From Bacillota bacterium (lineage in GTDB: Bacteria > Bacillota > Clostridia > Lachnospirales > Lachnospiraceae), in contig JAEZUM010000050.1 of assembly GCA_023421075.1 (NCBI GenBank), positions 1 to 23,363 of the forward strand: 23,363 nt of DNA, in the 5' to 3' direction. Within the stretch, counting starts at the first letter, position 1. The number at the start of each line of letters is the position of its first letter. Both the position numbers and the translations under genes were made by a program. Below are positions 7,303-15,234 of this stretch, in pieces. The notes under the pieces were generated by a model. The model saw only the letters and a list, made by a program, of their open reading frames with translations. It was not told the origin of the DNA and made no database searches.

Positions 7303-8184
7303 ATGAGAAAGTATAAGAGACCGAAATCGGTCGAGATTATTTTTTTCAGTGGAACCGGTGGTACAAAAAGAGTTGCCGATGCATTTGTCAATGAATTCTC
7401 AAAACAAGGTATATCGGTCTACTGCCACGAAATTCATGTAAGAACAACATATGAGCCGCAAGAGGTTGACCTGCTTCTCGTCCTATATCCTGTTTATGCC
7501 ATGAACGCCCCCAGACCAGTTTACGAATTTATCGATAAAATGCCTCCTGCAGATAAAAAGATCGCAGCCGTAATCTCTGTCTCCGGCGGTGGAGAGGTGA
7601 TCCCGAACACAGCCTCCAGGCTACACTGTATTCAGCATCTTCGGAGAAAAGGGTATCGTATCGCCTATGAGCAAATGCTGATCATGCCGGCAAATTGCAT
7701 AATTGCCACACCCAAAGAGCTGTCCTTAATGCTTCTTAAGGTACTCCCTGATAAGGTAGAAAAGATAGTCATGGATCTTCTTGCCGGAGTAGTAAGGCGA
7801 AGTGAACCGTATTTAGTGGACCGTATTGTCTCGCTTTTTGCAGAGGTACAGAAGGAAGGCTCCAAGCACTATGGCAGGGTAATTAAAGCAAACAACAACT
7901 GTAACGGCTGCGGACTCTGTGCAAAATCCTGTCCCACCGGTAACATAAGCCTTAAGAACACAATTCCCGTCTATGAAAGCCATTGCTGTCTATGTCTGCG
8001 CTGCATCTATGGATGTCCGAACAACGCTCTGCAACCGATCATCGGTCGTAAGTTTATCCTGAAGGGGGGCTTCTCTCTGAAAGCCTTGGAGAAGGACCTG
8101 CCAGATTATGAACCGATTGATATCCATACCCATGCATACAAAACGGGATTTGAAGGACTCAGAAAATATTTTACCGAAGGCTAA
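7303..8184 (+). CDS. EFR1-type flavodoxin-ferredoxin fusion protein
   Basis: A 293-residue soluble redox protein. The N-terminal flavodoxin-like domain carries an FMN phosphate-binding loop, FFSGTGGTKRVAD (residues 14-26), and LYPVYAMNAPRPVYEF (61-76). The C-terminal part has two 4Fe-4S motifs, CNGCGLCAKSCP (Cys200, 203, 206, 210) and a second set at Cys228, 231, 234 and 238, with an extra Cys229. This matches the domain plan of EFR1-family ferredoxins, common in anaerobic Firmicutes; they should shuttle single electrons, but partners are unknown. I prefer the ATG at 7303 (AAGGAA just upstream), although an in-frame ATG at 7276 exists. The gene is divergent from the sigma factor operon and ends at a strong hairpin. 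A TATAAT at 7258-7263 could be its -10, but no good -35 is visible. Confidence 0.85.
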   Translation: MRKYKRPKSVEIIFFSGTGGTKRVADAFVNEFSKQGISVYCHEIHVRTTYEPQEVDLLLVLYPVYAMNAPRPVYEFIDKMPPADKKIAAVISVSGGGEVIPNTASRLHCIQHLRRKGYRIAYEQMLIMPANCIIATPKELSLMLLKVLPDKVEKIVMDLLAGVVRRSEPYLVDRIVSLFAEVQKEGSKHYGRVIKANNNCNGCGLCAKSCPTGNISLKNTIPVYESHCCLCLRCIYGCPNNALQPIIGRKFILKGGFSLKALEKDLPDYEPIDIHTHAYKTGFEGLRKYFTEG

Positions 8185-8246
8185 AGAAAGTGACTTTTTA
8201 GCGAAACGTATTCCGCAAGTAGCTCTTTATATAAAATAAGCGTACA

Positions 8247-8296
8247 AAAGGGTATTGATTTCCCCGTTACAAATAACCGGGAAATCAATACCCTTT
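8247..8296. terminator. Long bidirectional hairpin terminator between convergent genes
   Basis: An 18-bp perfect inverted repeat (8247-8264 with 8279-8296) continues, after one C-C mismatch, into a GTTA/TAAC pair around a 4-nt loop. It sits between the ends of the flavodoxin-ferredoxin gene (plus) and the methyltransferase gene (minus). The downstream T runs are short on both strands (CCCTTTT on the minus strand), so position and stem length carry the call. Confidence 0.75.
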
Positions 8297-8354
8297 CAAA
8301 CAATTTGTACTTTATAATCTGCTCAGTATACCTGATCAAATACCATAGAACGGT

Positions 8355-9218
8355 CTATCTCTCCCAGCGACCTGAGGCACCGCAAGGAAGCACCAATCCA
8401 TTCCCTGATACCGGGAGACCGATTTCATCTGCCGTTACCTTACCACCGTATTTCTTGCCGATCTCTTCTGAAATCATATAGGATAGAACGCCAGCCTGAA
8501 GCCCCGTGGTATAGGAATTCAAGAGAAAGAACAGGGGCTCCTCGGATAACAGCTTCGTACAAAGCTGGACAAAAGGATGAATGCTGTCTTCAATCTTCCA
8601 TATCTCACCCTTAGGACCTCTTCCATAGGAAGGTGGATCCATGATAATGGCATCATATTTACTGTCTCGGCGTATCTCTCGTTCAACAAATTTAACACAA
8701 TCATCAACAATGTATCGGATCGGCGCATCACCCAGACCGGATGCCACCGCATTCTCCTTCGCCCAGGTGACCATACCCTTTGAGGCATCCACATGAGTCA
8801 CTGATGCTCCGGCTTTGGCAGCTGCCAGTGTTGCACCTCCGGTATAAGCAAATAAGTTTAAGACTTTAATCTGTCTCCCCTTCTCGCCCCTAATCTTCTC
8901 CGAAAACCAATCCCAGTTAGCCGCCTGCTCCGGGAACAAGCCTGTATGCTTAAAGCTAAAGGGTTGAAGATGAAAGGTCAGGTCTTTATAATGAATATCC
9001 CATTGTTTCGGTAAATCAAAAAATTCCCATTCTCCTCCGCCCTTCGAGCTTCTATGATAATGAGCATTCGGTTTCTGCCAACCCTTATGGACTCTTGGTG
9101 TATCCCAGATTACTTGGGGATCCGGACGTACCAGGATATAATTACCCCAGCGTTCCAGCTTCTCACCTTTTGAAGTATCTATAACCTCATAGTCCTTCCA
9201 ATCACTTGCAATCCACAT
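8355..9218 (-). CDS. Class I SAM-dependent methyltransferase, RlmI/RlmK-like family
   Basis: A 287-residue protein. It has a Rossmann SAM-binding motif, VLNLFAYTGGATL (about residues 119-131), an acidic residue in motif II (THVDASKGM, Asp144), and the DPPSYGRG motif IV (194-201). DPPSYG is typical of 23S rRNA cytosine-5/guanine methyltransferases of the RlmI/RlmK family (COG1092-like). The N-terminal part (1-100) is not the usual PUA RNA-binding domain of RlmI; it looks like the shorter front half of the Methyltrans_SAM family. The substrate is probably rRNA, but that is inferred from the family. The ribosome binding site is modest (AAGAGAG). A good sigma-A promoter lies 60 bases upstream, so it appears to be a single-gene transcript, convergent with the flavodoxin-ferredoxin gene. 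Confidence 0.85.
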   Translation of the reverse strand: MWIASDWKDYEVIDTSKGEKLERWGNYILVRPDPQVIWDTPRVHKGWQKPNAHYHRSSKGGGEWEFFDLPKQWDIHYKDLTFHLQPFSFKHTGLFPEQAANWDWFSEKIRGEKGRQIKVLNLFAYTGGATLAAAKAGASVTHVDASKGMVTWAKENAVASGLGDAPIRYIVDDCVKFVEREIRRDSKYDAIIMDPPSYGRGPKGEIWKIEDSIHPFVQLCTKLLSEEPLFFLLNSYTTGLQAGVLSYMISEEIGKKYGGKVTADEIGLPVSGNGLVLPCGASGRWER

Positions 9219-9278
9219 AACAATCTCTCTTTCTGAACTTTTCTAAGATTTCTTCCAAAAACAATATATCATCCCATT

Positions 9279-9307
9279 ATTATAAACTAGCAAGCCCTTA
9301 ATTACAA
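9279..9307 (-). promoter_or_regulatory. Sigma-A type promoter for the methyltransferase gene
   Basis: On the minus strand TTGTAA (9302-9307) and a perfect TATAAT (9279-9284) are separated by exactly 17 nt. Transcription would start near 9272 and reach the ATG at 9218 after a short leader. Confidence 0.7.
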
Positions 9308-9357
9308 CCAAATTCCATCTTCCTTCATCCGATATAGTGCCTTAAGCTTCCTCTCAT

Positions 9358-9377
9358 TATTCTAACGATATTCTAAC
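9358..9377 (+). promoter_or_regulatory. Tandem direct repeat abutting the pspA promoter (candidate regulator site)
   Basis: TATTCTAAC occurs at 9358-9366 and again at 9369-9377, a centre-to-centre period of 11 bp, about one helical turn. The second copy ends exactly where the -35 TTGACG begins. Direct repeats with this period next to a -35 are typical of OmpR/PhoB-class response regulators bound as a head-to-tail dimer. No such regulator is encoded in the window, so the protein is unknown. Confidence 0.55.
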
Positions 9378-9406
9378 TTGACGCTAGGTAGATTTAGGAA
9401 TAAACT
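9378..9406 (+). promoter_or_regulatory. Promoter for the pspA-type operon
   Basis: The -35 TTGACG (9378-9383) is followed after 17 nt by TAAACT (9401-9406), a partial match to TATAAT. The strong -35 and weak -10 suit a regulated sigma-A promoter. No ECF-type pair is seen here, in contrast to the sigma-W-driven ydjF operon of Bacillus subtilis. Confidence 0.6.
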
Positions 9407-9437
9407 AATAGCTGTAAGATGTTAGCAAAAACAAAAA

Positions 9438-9498
9438 GCCTATCCTTCCGGTAAGATGATGTTTGATCACTTGGCACATCTTTTCACCACGAATAGGC
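9438..9498 (+). repeat. Inverted-repeat structure in the pspA leader
   Basis: GCCTAT (9438-9443) can pair with ATAGGC (9493-9498), enclosing AAGATG (9453-9458) with CATCTT (9477-9482), and a TGATCA palindrome lies near the tip (about 9465-9470). The structure is in the 5' untranslated region, ending 22 bases before the GGAGGA site. It has no U tract, so it is more likely an mRNA-stability or translation element than a terminator. No known riboswitch signature is recognised. Confidence 0.4.
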
Positions 9499-9533
9499 CG
9501 AAACAATAAATAAAACATATGGAGGAGTATAAC

Positions 9534-10208
9534 ATGGGAATTTTAACAAGATTCAGAGACATTATGTCCAGTAACATTAACGCACTGCTTGATAAGGCAG
9601 AGGATCCGGAGAAGATGATCGACCAATGCTTAAGAAACCTGAATACCGACCTTGGCAAGGTAAAATCCGAAACCGCCTCTATCATGGCTGAAGAGCAGAG
9701 AGCAAAAAGAGTTCTTGATGAATGCAACGATGAAATCAACAAGATGCAGACCTATGCTGTGAAGGCACTTGAAGCGAATAACGAAGCAGATGCAAGAAAA
9801 TTCTTAGAGCAGAAGGCTAACCTCTCCAATAAGCTCCCCGGTCTACAGGAAGCTTATAATCTGGCTCACACCAATGCAACACATATGCGTGAAATGCATG
9901 ATAAACTGGTTGAGGATATCAATGAGCTGGAAGCTCGTAAGGATATGATCAAGGGGAAATTAGCCGTTGCAAAGACACAAGAGCGTATCAATAAAATGGG
10001 CTCCTCTGTAGCAAGTGCAAATGATTCAATCGCAAGCTTTAAGAAGTATGAAGAGATGGCAGACAAGGCTCTTGATAAAGCGAATGCTATGGCAGAACTG
10101 AATAATTCCTCCGCAGAGCAGACGATCGAGGATCTTAAGGATAAATATGAAACGAATTCCAATGTAGATGATGAGTTGGCTGCATTAAAAGCAAGCTTAG
10201 GAAAATAG
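9534..10208 (+). CDS. pspA: PspA/IM30 family membrane-stress protein
   Basis: A 224-residue protein that is almost wholly alpha-helical and rich in charged heptads (coiled coil about residues 25-190). It opens with MGILTRFRDIMSSNINALLD, the amphipathic start typical of PspA/IM30/LiaH, followed by AEDPEKMIDQCLRNL, and ends in DDELAALKASLGK. Family members assemble ESCRT-III-like rods or rings on stressed membranes and help keep the proton barrier. The ATG at 9534 is chosen because GGAGGA (9521-9526) lies 7 nt upstream; an in-frame ATG at 9519 would precede that site. It is first in a cluster equivalent to ydjFGHI of Bacillus subtilis, but a hairpin terminator directly follows it, so it is probably made in excess over the three downstream proteins. 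Confidence 0.95.
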   Translation: MGILTRFRDIMSSNINALLDKAEDPEKMIDQCLRNLNTDLGKVKSETASIMAEEQRAKRVLDECNDEINKMQTYAVKALEANNEADARKFLEQKANLSNKLPGLQEAYNLAHTNATHMREMHDKLVEDINELEARKDMIKGKLAVAKTQERINKMGSSVASANDSIASFKKYEEMADKALDKANAMAELNNSSAEQTIEDLKDKYETNSNVDDELAALKASLGK

Positions 10209-10234
10209 TAAGACGAAAATACTTGGAGCGTTTG

Positions 10235-10279
10235 AAATGTCCGCGAATGAAAGAATACTTTTATTTGCGGACATTTTAT
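10235..10279 (+). terminator. Terminator or attenuator between pspA and the zinc-ribbon gene
   Basis: AAATGTCCGC (10235-10244) pairs with GCGGACATTT (10267-10276). The stem extends four more pairs, including one G-U, and is followed by TTTTAT overlapping the stem end. No clear second promoter is seen before 10309, which suggests partial read-through feeding the next three genes. Confidence 0.7.
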
Positions 10280-10308
10280 CAAGTGGGGAATAGAAATGGA
10301 GGAAAGTT

Positions 10309-11451
10309 ATGTCTACTGTGATACACTATAAATGTCCTAACTGTGGGTCCGATATGGCCTTCGACAGCCAGACCGGTTTCTTGCGCTGTGCCAGCTGCGG
10401 CCGGACAGATAACATCGAGAACATGAAGAAGAATACGGAAGCAAATGAGGACGGATTTCATTACGAGGCGGATGAGGATGACATCAATGCTGCTAATTCT
10501 GCCTTTGAACATGATTATGCAGATCCAAACAATGAAGATGAGCCCAGCAATCATTCCACCTTCAACGAACAGGAAGCACATGAATATCACTGTAAAAACT
10601 GTGGCGCAGTCCTGATTACCGAAGCCAATACCACCGCCACAACCTGTAGCTTCTGCGGAGCCGGCGTAGTCTTAAGCGACCGTTTAACCGGCAATCTGGC
10701 ACCGGCCAAGGTAGTTCCCTTTACCATCAGTAAGGAACAAGCTCAGGAAGCATTCAAGAAGTGGTGTCGAAAGGGCTTACTTACTCCAAGCGATTTTATG
10801 ACCGCCGACCGTATCAAGAATATAACCGGGTTATATGTACCTTTTTGGCTATATGATATGAATGGTCGCGGAGAAGCCGAAGCTACCTGCACCAGAGTTC
10901 GAACCTACTCCGATGCAAATTGGATCTACACAGAGACGAAGTTTTATAACGTTTATCGTAAGGTTGATCTAAACTATTCCAGAATCCCCTGTGATGCCTC
11001 CCGCAAGATGGAAGATAATATGATGGATAAACTGGAACCCTATCAGTATAATAATCTTAAGGATTTTAATATGCCCTATCTGGCAGGATATATTGCTGAG
11101 AAATATGATTTTACCGATGAGGATATGCTGCCGCGTATTAAACAGAGAGTTGGTTCCTATGTTGATAATTACATTAGTTCTACCATAAGCGGATACTCCT
11201 CTGTAATGTATCACCGTAAGGATATCAACATCCGTAAAAAGAAAGCGGATTATACATTACTCCCTGTCTGGATGGTATGCTATGACTATAAACAGGCAGA
11301 GCATATCTTTGCCATGAACGGTCAGACCGGAAAGATCGTCGGCAAGCCACCACTGAGTAAAGCAAAACTCTTTGCCTGGTTTACCGGTGTTTCAACAGGT
11401 TGCTTCATCCTCTTCCAGCTTATAACAAGGATCGGAGGTGCATTATCATGA
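10309..11451 (+). CDS. ydjG: Double zinc-ribbon membrane protein, YdjG-like
   Basis: A 380-residue protein with two TFIIB-like zinc ribbons, CPNCG...CASCG (Cys9, 12, 27, 30) and CKNCG...CSFCG (Cys95, 98, 113, 116), separated by an acidic linker (about 40-90). A conserved middle domain holds GLYVPFWLYD (about 185-194), and a membrane helix lies near the C-terminus (about 355-375). Order and domains match YdjG, the second gene of the ydjFGHI operon in Bacillus subtilis, which with YdjH forms the membrane anchor for the PspA/SPFH complex. It follows pspA after a hairpin terminator and overlaps the next gene by 4 bases (ATGA). The start is supported by GGAGGAAAG just upstream. The molecular role of the ribbons is not known to me. 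Confidence 0.85.
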   Translation: MSTVIHYKCPNCGSDMAFDSQTGFLRCASCGRTDNIENMKKNTEANEDGFHYEADEDDINAANSAFEHDYADPNNEDEPSNHSTFNEQEAHEYHCKNCGAVLITEANTTATTCSFCGAGVVLSDRLTGNLAPAKVVPFTISKEQAQEAFKKWCRKGLLTPSDFMTADRIKNITGLYVPFWLYDMNGRGEAEATCTRVRTYSDANWIYTETKFYNVYRKVDLNYSRIPCDASRKMEDNMMDKLEPYQYNNLKDFNMPYLAGYIAEKYDFTDEDMLPRIKQRVGSYVDNYISSTISGYSSVMYHRKDINIRKKKADYTLLPVWMVCYDYKQAEHIFAMNGQTGKIVGKPPLSKAKLFAWFTGVSTGCFILFQLITRIGGALS

Positions 11452-12362
11452 AGCAGTTTTTATTATTCAGATCACTACCAATGCTTGCACTTCTCGTATT
11501 AATGGCAGGAATGATTGCCTTCACGACAGTACATACTTATGCCGCGGAGACAGAGGATACTGCAATTAATCAACATGTCTATGATAAAGCAGATCTTTTA
11601 TCCACATCGGAGGCCGAGGAACTGGAGCAATTGTGTATCGATTATGGTAATGAAGCGGGTATTGATATTATGATTCTTACTCATGACGATCCAAATGGTG
11701 GCTATGCTGAGGATTATATTGAAAATTTTGAAGATCAATTACCGGTAGGTAATCGCGTATACCTTCTGATCGATATGAACGAAAGAGTTGTGTTCATGGA
11801 GGGTTATGGTACCGCCGAGACTTATATCCATTCCAAGAGGATCGATACAATCATCGAAGAGATCACTCCAGACCTATCGAATGGTAATTATTACGATGCC
11901 TGCGTTACTTACATTGAACGCTCCGCAGCATATATGAGTGATGACTCCGAATTAAATTATGATCACGACTATACTGCGGGAACACCGCAATCAAGCAATC
12001 CAAATGCCCCGAATTATGATGAGACCTGGCCCGGTGACCGTAATTCCGGATCCTCAGAGTTCATCGCAATCATATCCAATGTATGGGTACAGCTGATAGC
12101 TTCCCTCGTAATCGGTATTATCACGGTATCCATCATGGCTTTTCAATCCGGTGGCCGTATGACTGCCGGCAGTGCCAATTACATCGAATCAAATAACTCC
12201 GGATTGATCGGTCGTCGCGATGATTACGTCAGAACACAAGTCACTCGAGTTAGAAAACCTCAGAACAATAACTCAAGCGGTGGCGGCTTTAACGCAGGAG
12301 GCTTCCGAGGCGGCATGTCCGGTGGCGGTCGTTCCCACAGCTCCGGAGGAGGCAAATTCTAG
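11448..12362 (+). CDS. ydjH: TPM-domain membrane protein, YdjH-like
   Basis: A 304-residue protein. It has a signal-like hydrophobic N-terminus (about residues 5-32, with an AAE region that could be cleaved), a TPM domain (about 40-170, with VYDKADLLSTSEAEELEQL and RVYLLIDMNERVVFMEGYG), a membrane helix (about 205-232) and a glycine/serine-rich tail ending SSGGGKF. TPM domains are linked to membrane quality control and photosystem repair; in Bacillus subtilis YdjH pairs with YdjG in the PspA stress complex. The ATG at 11448 is chosen because GGAGGTG (11434-11440) sits 7 nt upstream and the codon overlaps the ydjG-like stop as ATGA. A longer reading from 11400 has no comparable site. Confidence 0.85.
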   Translation: MKQFLLFRSLPMLALLVLMAGMIAFTTVHTYAAETEDTAINQHVYDKADLLSTSEAEELEQLCIDYGNEAGIDIMILTHDDPNGGYAEDYIENFEDQLPVGNRVYLLIDMNERVVFMEGYGTAETYIHSKRIDTIIEEITPDLSNGNYYDACVTYIERSAAYMSDDSELNYDHDYTAGTPQSSNPNAPNYDETWPGDRNSGSSEFIAIISNVWVQLIASLVIGIITVSIMAFQSGGRMTAGSANYIESNNSGLIGRRDDYVRTQVTRVRKPQNNNSSGGGFNAGGFRGGMSGGGRSHSSGGGKF

Positions 12363-12447
12363 TAGTCATCCTATCACGATTGTTATATAATAAATATAAA
12401 TCCGGTCCTTCTTGAAAGGTCGGTACCATAAATGGGAGGAAATCAAT

Positions 12448-13401
12448 ATGGGCATTTTTTCAAAACAATTTGCAAATGTTGTAGAGTGGCAAGAGTTTCG
12501 CGAGGATATGATATTCTACCGTTGGAGCAATGATGAGATAAAAAAAGGGAGCCGCTTAATCATAAGACCCGGTCAGGATGCAATCTTTTTATTCAATGGT
12601 AAAATAGAAGGTATCTTCAAGGACGAGGGTGATTATGATATCGAATCTCAGATTATCCCCTTCCTGTCAACCTTGAAGGGCTTCAAATTCGGCTTTAACA
12701 GCGGAATGCGTGCAGAGGTTCTCTTCGTAAATACCAAGGAGTTCCAGGTTAAGTGGGGAACACAGAATGCGATCAATATTCCCGTTCAACAGTTACCGGG
12801 CGGAATGCCGATCCGTGCCTTTGGAACCTTCACCTTTAAGGTGGCCGATTATGTGAAAATAATTGATAAGATCGCCGGTGTAAGACAAAGCTATACCGTA
12901 GAGGAAGTCAGACTACGAATCGTAGCAATCCTTGATCAGCTTCTGATGAAATGGATTACAAAAGAAGGCAAGGATATGTTTAATCTTCAGGCGAATTCCT
13001 TTGACATCGCGAATGGTATACGAACCGACTTGGATATGCAGCTTTTCGATACCGGTTTGAGTGTTACCGGCTTTCAGATTATGAGCTTTACCTACCCGGA
13101 AGAGATTCAGGCAATGATCAACAAGAACGCCTCTCATAGTATGGTGGGCGATGTTGGTCGTTATCAGCAAATCGAATTAACCAACGGAATGGCTTCCGGC
13201 AAGATGCATGGTGGCGGAGTAGCCTCCGATATGGCTGGTATGATGATGGGTATGAATGCAGCTAATCAAATGATGCAGAATATGAACCAGGCAGGAGGTC
13301 AGACTTCTCCCTCCGGGTCCAAACCAAACTTCTGTCCTAACTGTGGAACAAAGACCGGTAGTGCCAACTTCTGTCCGAATTGTGGCCAAAAACTTGCATA
13401 A
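12448..13401 (+). CDS. ydjI: SPFH-domain protein with C-terminal zinc ribbon, YdjI-like
   Basis: A 317-residue protein. The SPFH (stomatin/prohibitin-like) domain spans about residues 20-235 (IIRPGQDAIFLFNGKIEGIF, then RAFGTFTFKVADYVKII). A methionine/glycine-rich low-complexity stretch (about 245-290) follows, then a four-cysteine ribbon with two CPNCG motifs in the last 25 residues. It lacks the N-terminal membrane anchor of classic flotillins, so it probably joins the membrane through the YdjG/YdjH pair. In Bacillus subtilis YdjI links PspA to that pair. The start at 12448 is supported by GGGAGGA (12434-12440). An 85-base gap separates it from the TPM gene and contains a small stem near 12401-12423; a convergent terminator follows the gene. 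Confidence 0.88.
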   Translation: MGIFSKQFANVVEWQEFREDMIFYRWSNDEIKKGSRLIIRPGQDAIFLFNGKIEGIFKDEGDYDIESQIIPFLSTLKGFKFGFNSGMRAEVLFVNTKEFQVKWGTQNAINIPVQQLPGGMPIRAFGTFTFKVADYVKIIDKIAGVRQSYTVEEVRLRIVAILDQLLMKWITKEGKDMFNLQANSFDIANGIRTDLDMQLFDTGLSVTGFQIMSFTYPEEIQAMINKNASHSMVGDVGRYQQIELTNGMASGKMHGGGVASDMAGMMMGMNAANQMMQNMNQAGGQTSPSGSKPNFCPNCGTKTGSANFCPNCGQKLA

Positions 13402-13414
13402 ATAAGATAAGACA

Positions 13415-13452
13415 GGGTAAGGAAGCATATAAAACCTATGACTTCCTTACCC
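13415..13452. terminator. Hairpin terminator at the end of the psp operon
   Basis: GGGTAAGGAAG (13415-13425) pairs with CTTCCTTACCC (13442-13452), with CATA/TATG extending the inner stem. It lies between the convergent ydjI-like and phosphoglucomutase genes. The T runs on both sides are weak, so it may work in both directions at modest strength. Confidence 0.65.
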
Positions 13453-13518
13453 TTATCTCTAACTATCTTCAAGTTATACTAAGTATACCTTATTTTAAAG
13501 ATTCTTAACTATAAATTT

Positions 13519-15234
13519 TTAGTCAACCTTAAATACCTTGTCATTCATCAGTTTACTTAATCTTGAATCAGCATCTTCCATGGTTTCACCCTTTACTCCA
13601 AAGTAAAATTTGATCTTCGGTTCGGTACCGGAAGGTCTTACCGCACACCATGCGTTATCATTTAATTCAAAATATAATACATCGGATTTCGGAAGTCCGG
13701 TCGGTGTTACCTCACCGGTTACCATGTCGGTAATCATATCCTTCTGATAATCACGAAGCTTTAATACCTTATAATCTCCGGCTGACTTTGGAGGATTAAC
13801 CCGATAACCTTCCATAATCTCTTTTATTCTCTCCATACCGGTAATTCCCTTGAGGGTGACAGAGATCAGATCCTCTTTAAAGTAGCCATACTTCTCATAA
13901 ATCTTGTTCATCTGATCAAAAAGTGAGATTCCCTTCGTGCGGTAGTATGCTGCAGCCTCGCAAAGACACATAACTGCAACAATCGCATCTTTGTCACGGG
14001 AATGAGTTCCAACTAGGCAACCATAGCTTTCCTCGTACCCGAATACATACTCGTTACAGCCGGTCTCCTCAAAGTGCTTTATCTGCTCTCCGATATATTT
14101 AAAACCGGTCAGCACCTCAATGAGTCTTGCATTATAATATTCTGCGATCAGATCTGAGATATTTCCCGTTACAATCGTCTTAATCAATGCCGCATTCTTG
14201 GGTAAGATCCCCTTCTCTGCCTTCTGAGAGAACTCATATTCTGCGATTAAAGCACCGGTCATGTTACCATTGAACAGAATAAACTCACCTTTCTCATCCT
14301 TCACCATAATACCCAAACGATCAGCATCGGGATCAGTAGCTAAGATAAGGTCAGCGCCAACCTCCTTGGCAAGCTTCTGAGCTAAAGTAAATACCTTCGG
14401 ATCCTCCGGATTGGGATAGCCTACCGTTGAAAACTCAGAATCAGGCAATTCCTGCTCCGGAACAATGTATACATTATCAAAGCCAAGCTCCTTCAGTATC
14501 TGGCGTACCGGCAGATTTCCTGTTCCATGCAGCGGAGTATAGACGATCTTCATCTTCCTACCCTCTTCACTAATGGGGTTCACTACCAGCTTCTTAAGCT
14601 CAGCGATGTATTTATCATCCATTTCAGCACCAATGATAGTAAGTAAGCCTGCTGAAATAGCATCTTCCTTCTCCATGGTCTTAGCGGTGGCAAAATCGGT
14701 AATGGCATTTACTTCACCGATAATCTCCACATCCTTTGGATACGTAATCTGAGCGCCATCCTCCCAATATACCTTATAACCGTTATACTCTGCAGGATTA
14801 TGACTGGCTGTGATTACGATACCGGCTATACATCCTAGGGTACGAAGCGCAAAGGATAACTCGGGGGTAGGTCTGAGCGATTCAAAGAGATAAGCATGAA
14901 TTCCATTGGCTGCAAGGCACAATGCACTGTCCATCGCAAATTCCGGAGACATCCTTCTGGAATCATAAGCTATGGCAACACCTTTGTTTTCCCCACCCTG
15001 CTTCTTAATGGTATTCGCAAGACCCTGAGTTGCCCTTCTAACCGTATAGAGATTCATACGATTAACACCGGCACCTAGGATCCCTCTAAGACCTCCGGTT
15101 CCAAACTCCAAATCCTTATAGAATCTTTCTTTTATCTCATTCTCATTCCCCTTTAATGCAGCCAGTTCAGCTCTGGTTGCTTCATCAAAGTATGGGTTGC
15201 TTAACCATTCCTCATATCTTTTCATAAATTCCAT
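13519..15234 (-). CDS. pgcA: Alpha-phosphoglucomutase / phosphomannomutase
   Basis: A 571-residue alpha-D-phosphohexomutase with the four expected motifs: the phosphoserine loop TASHNPAEYNGYK (residues 142-154, catalytic Ser144), metal-binding DPDADR (301-306), sugar-binding GYEESYG (399-405) and phosphate-binding RPSGTEPK (533-540). It interconverts glucose-1-phosphate and glucose-6-phosphate, feeding UDP-glucose for envelope sugars and glycogen; length and motifs match PgcA/YhxB-type enzymes of Firmicutes. The start at 15234 has a GATGAGG site about 8 nt upstream. It has its own sigma-A promoter and lies just after the rpoC terminator, so it is not part of the rpoBC transcript. Its product could supply the sugar donor for the glycosylation operon at 687-4688, but that link is inference. 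Confidence 0.95.
   Translation of the reverse strand: MEFMKRYEEWLSNPYFDEATRAELAALKGNENEIKERFYKDLEFGTGGLRGILGAGVNRMNLYTVRRATQGLANTIKKQGGENKGVAIAYDSRRMSPEFAMDSALCLAANGIHAYLFESLRPTPELSFALRTLGCIAGIVITASHNPAEYNGYKVYWEDGAQITYPKDVEIIGEVNAITDFATAKTMEKEDAISAGLLTIIGAEMDDKYIAELKKLVVNPISEEGRKMKIVYTPLHGTGNLPVRQILKELGFDNVYIVPEQELPDSEFSTVGYPNPEDPKVFTLAQKLAKEVGADLILATDPDADRLGIMVKDEKGEFILFNGNMTGALIAEYEFSQKAEKGILPKNAALIKTIVTGNISDLIAEYYNARLIEVLTGFKYIGEQIKHFEETGCNEYVFGYEESYGCLVGTHSRDKDAIVAVMCLCEAAAYYRTKGISLFDQMNKIYEKYGYFKEDLISVTLKGITGMERIKEIMEGYRVNPPKSAGDYKVLKLRDYQKDMITDMVTGEVTPTGLPKSDVLYFELNDNAWCAVRPSGTEPKIKFYFGVKGETMEDADSRLSKLMNDKVFKVD

Larger units (their letters stand above)
9219..9533. other. Divergent intergenic region holding two promoters and the pspA leader
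   Basis: This 315-base gap separates the minus-strand methyltransferase from the plus-strand pspA operon. It holds a minus-strand sigma-A promoter (9279-9307), paired direct repeats (9358-9377), a plus-strand promoter (9378-9406) and a roughly 120-nt pspA leader with inverted repeats (9438-9498). No small gene is supported. Confidence 0.7.

Noticed and set aside
9413..9533. Known riboswitch in the pspA leader
   Set aside because: The inverted repeats do not show the conserved cores of c-di-GMP, SAM, TPP, lysine or glycine riboswitches that I could recognise by eye.
13201..13300. Methionine/glycine-rich repeat in the SPFH gene as a DNA repeat element
   Set aside because: It is in-frame low-complexity coding sequence seen in this protein family, not a separate repeat.
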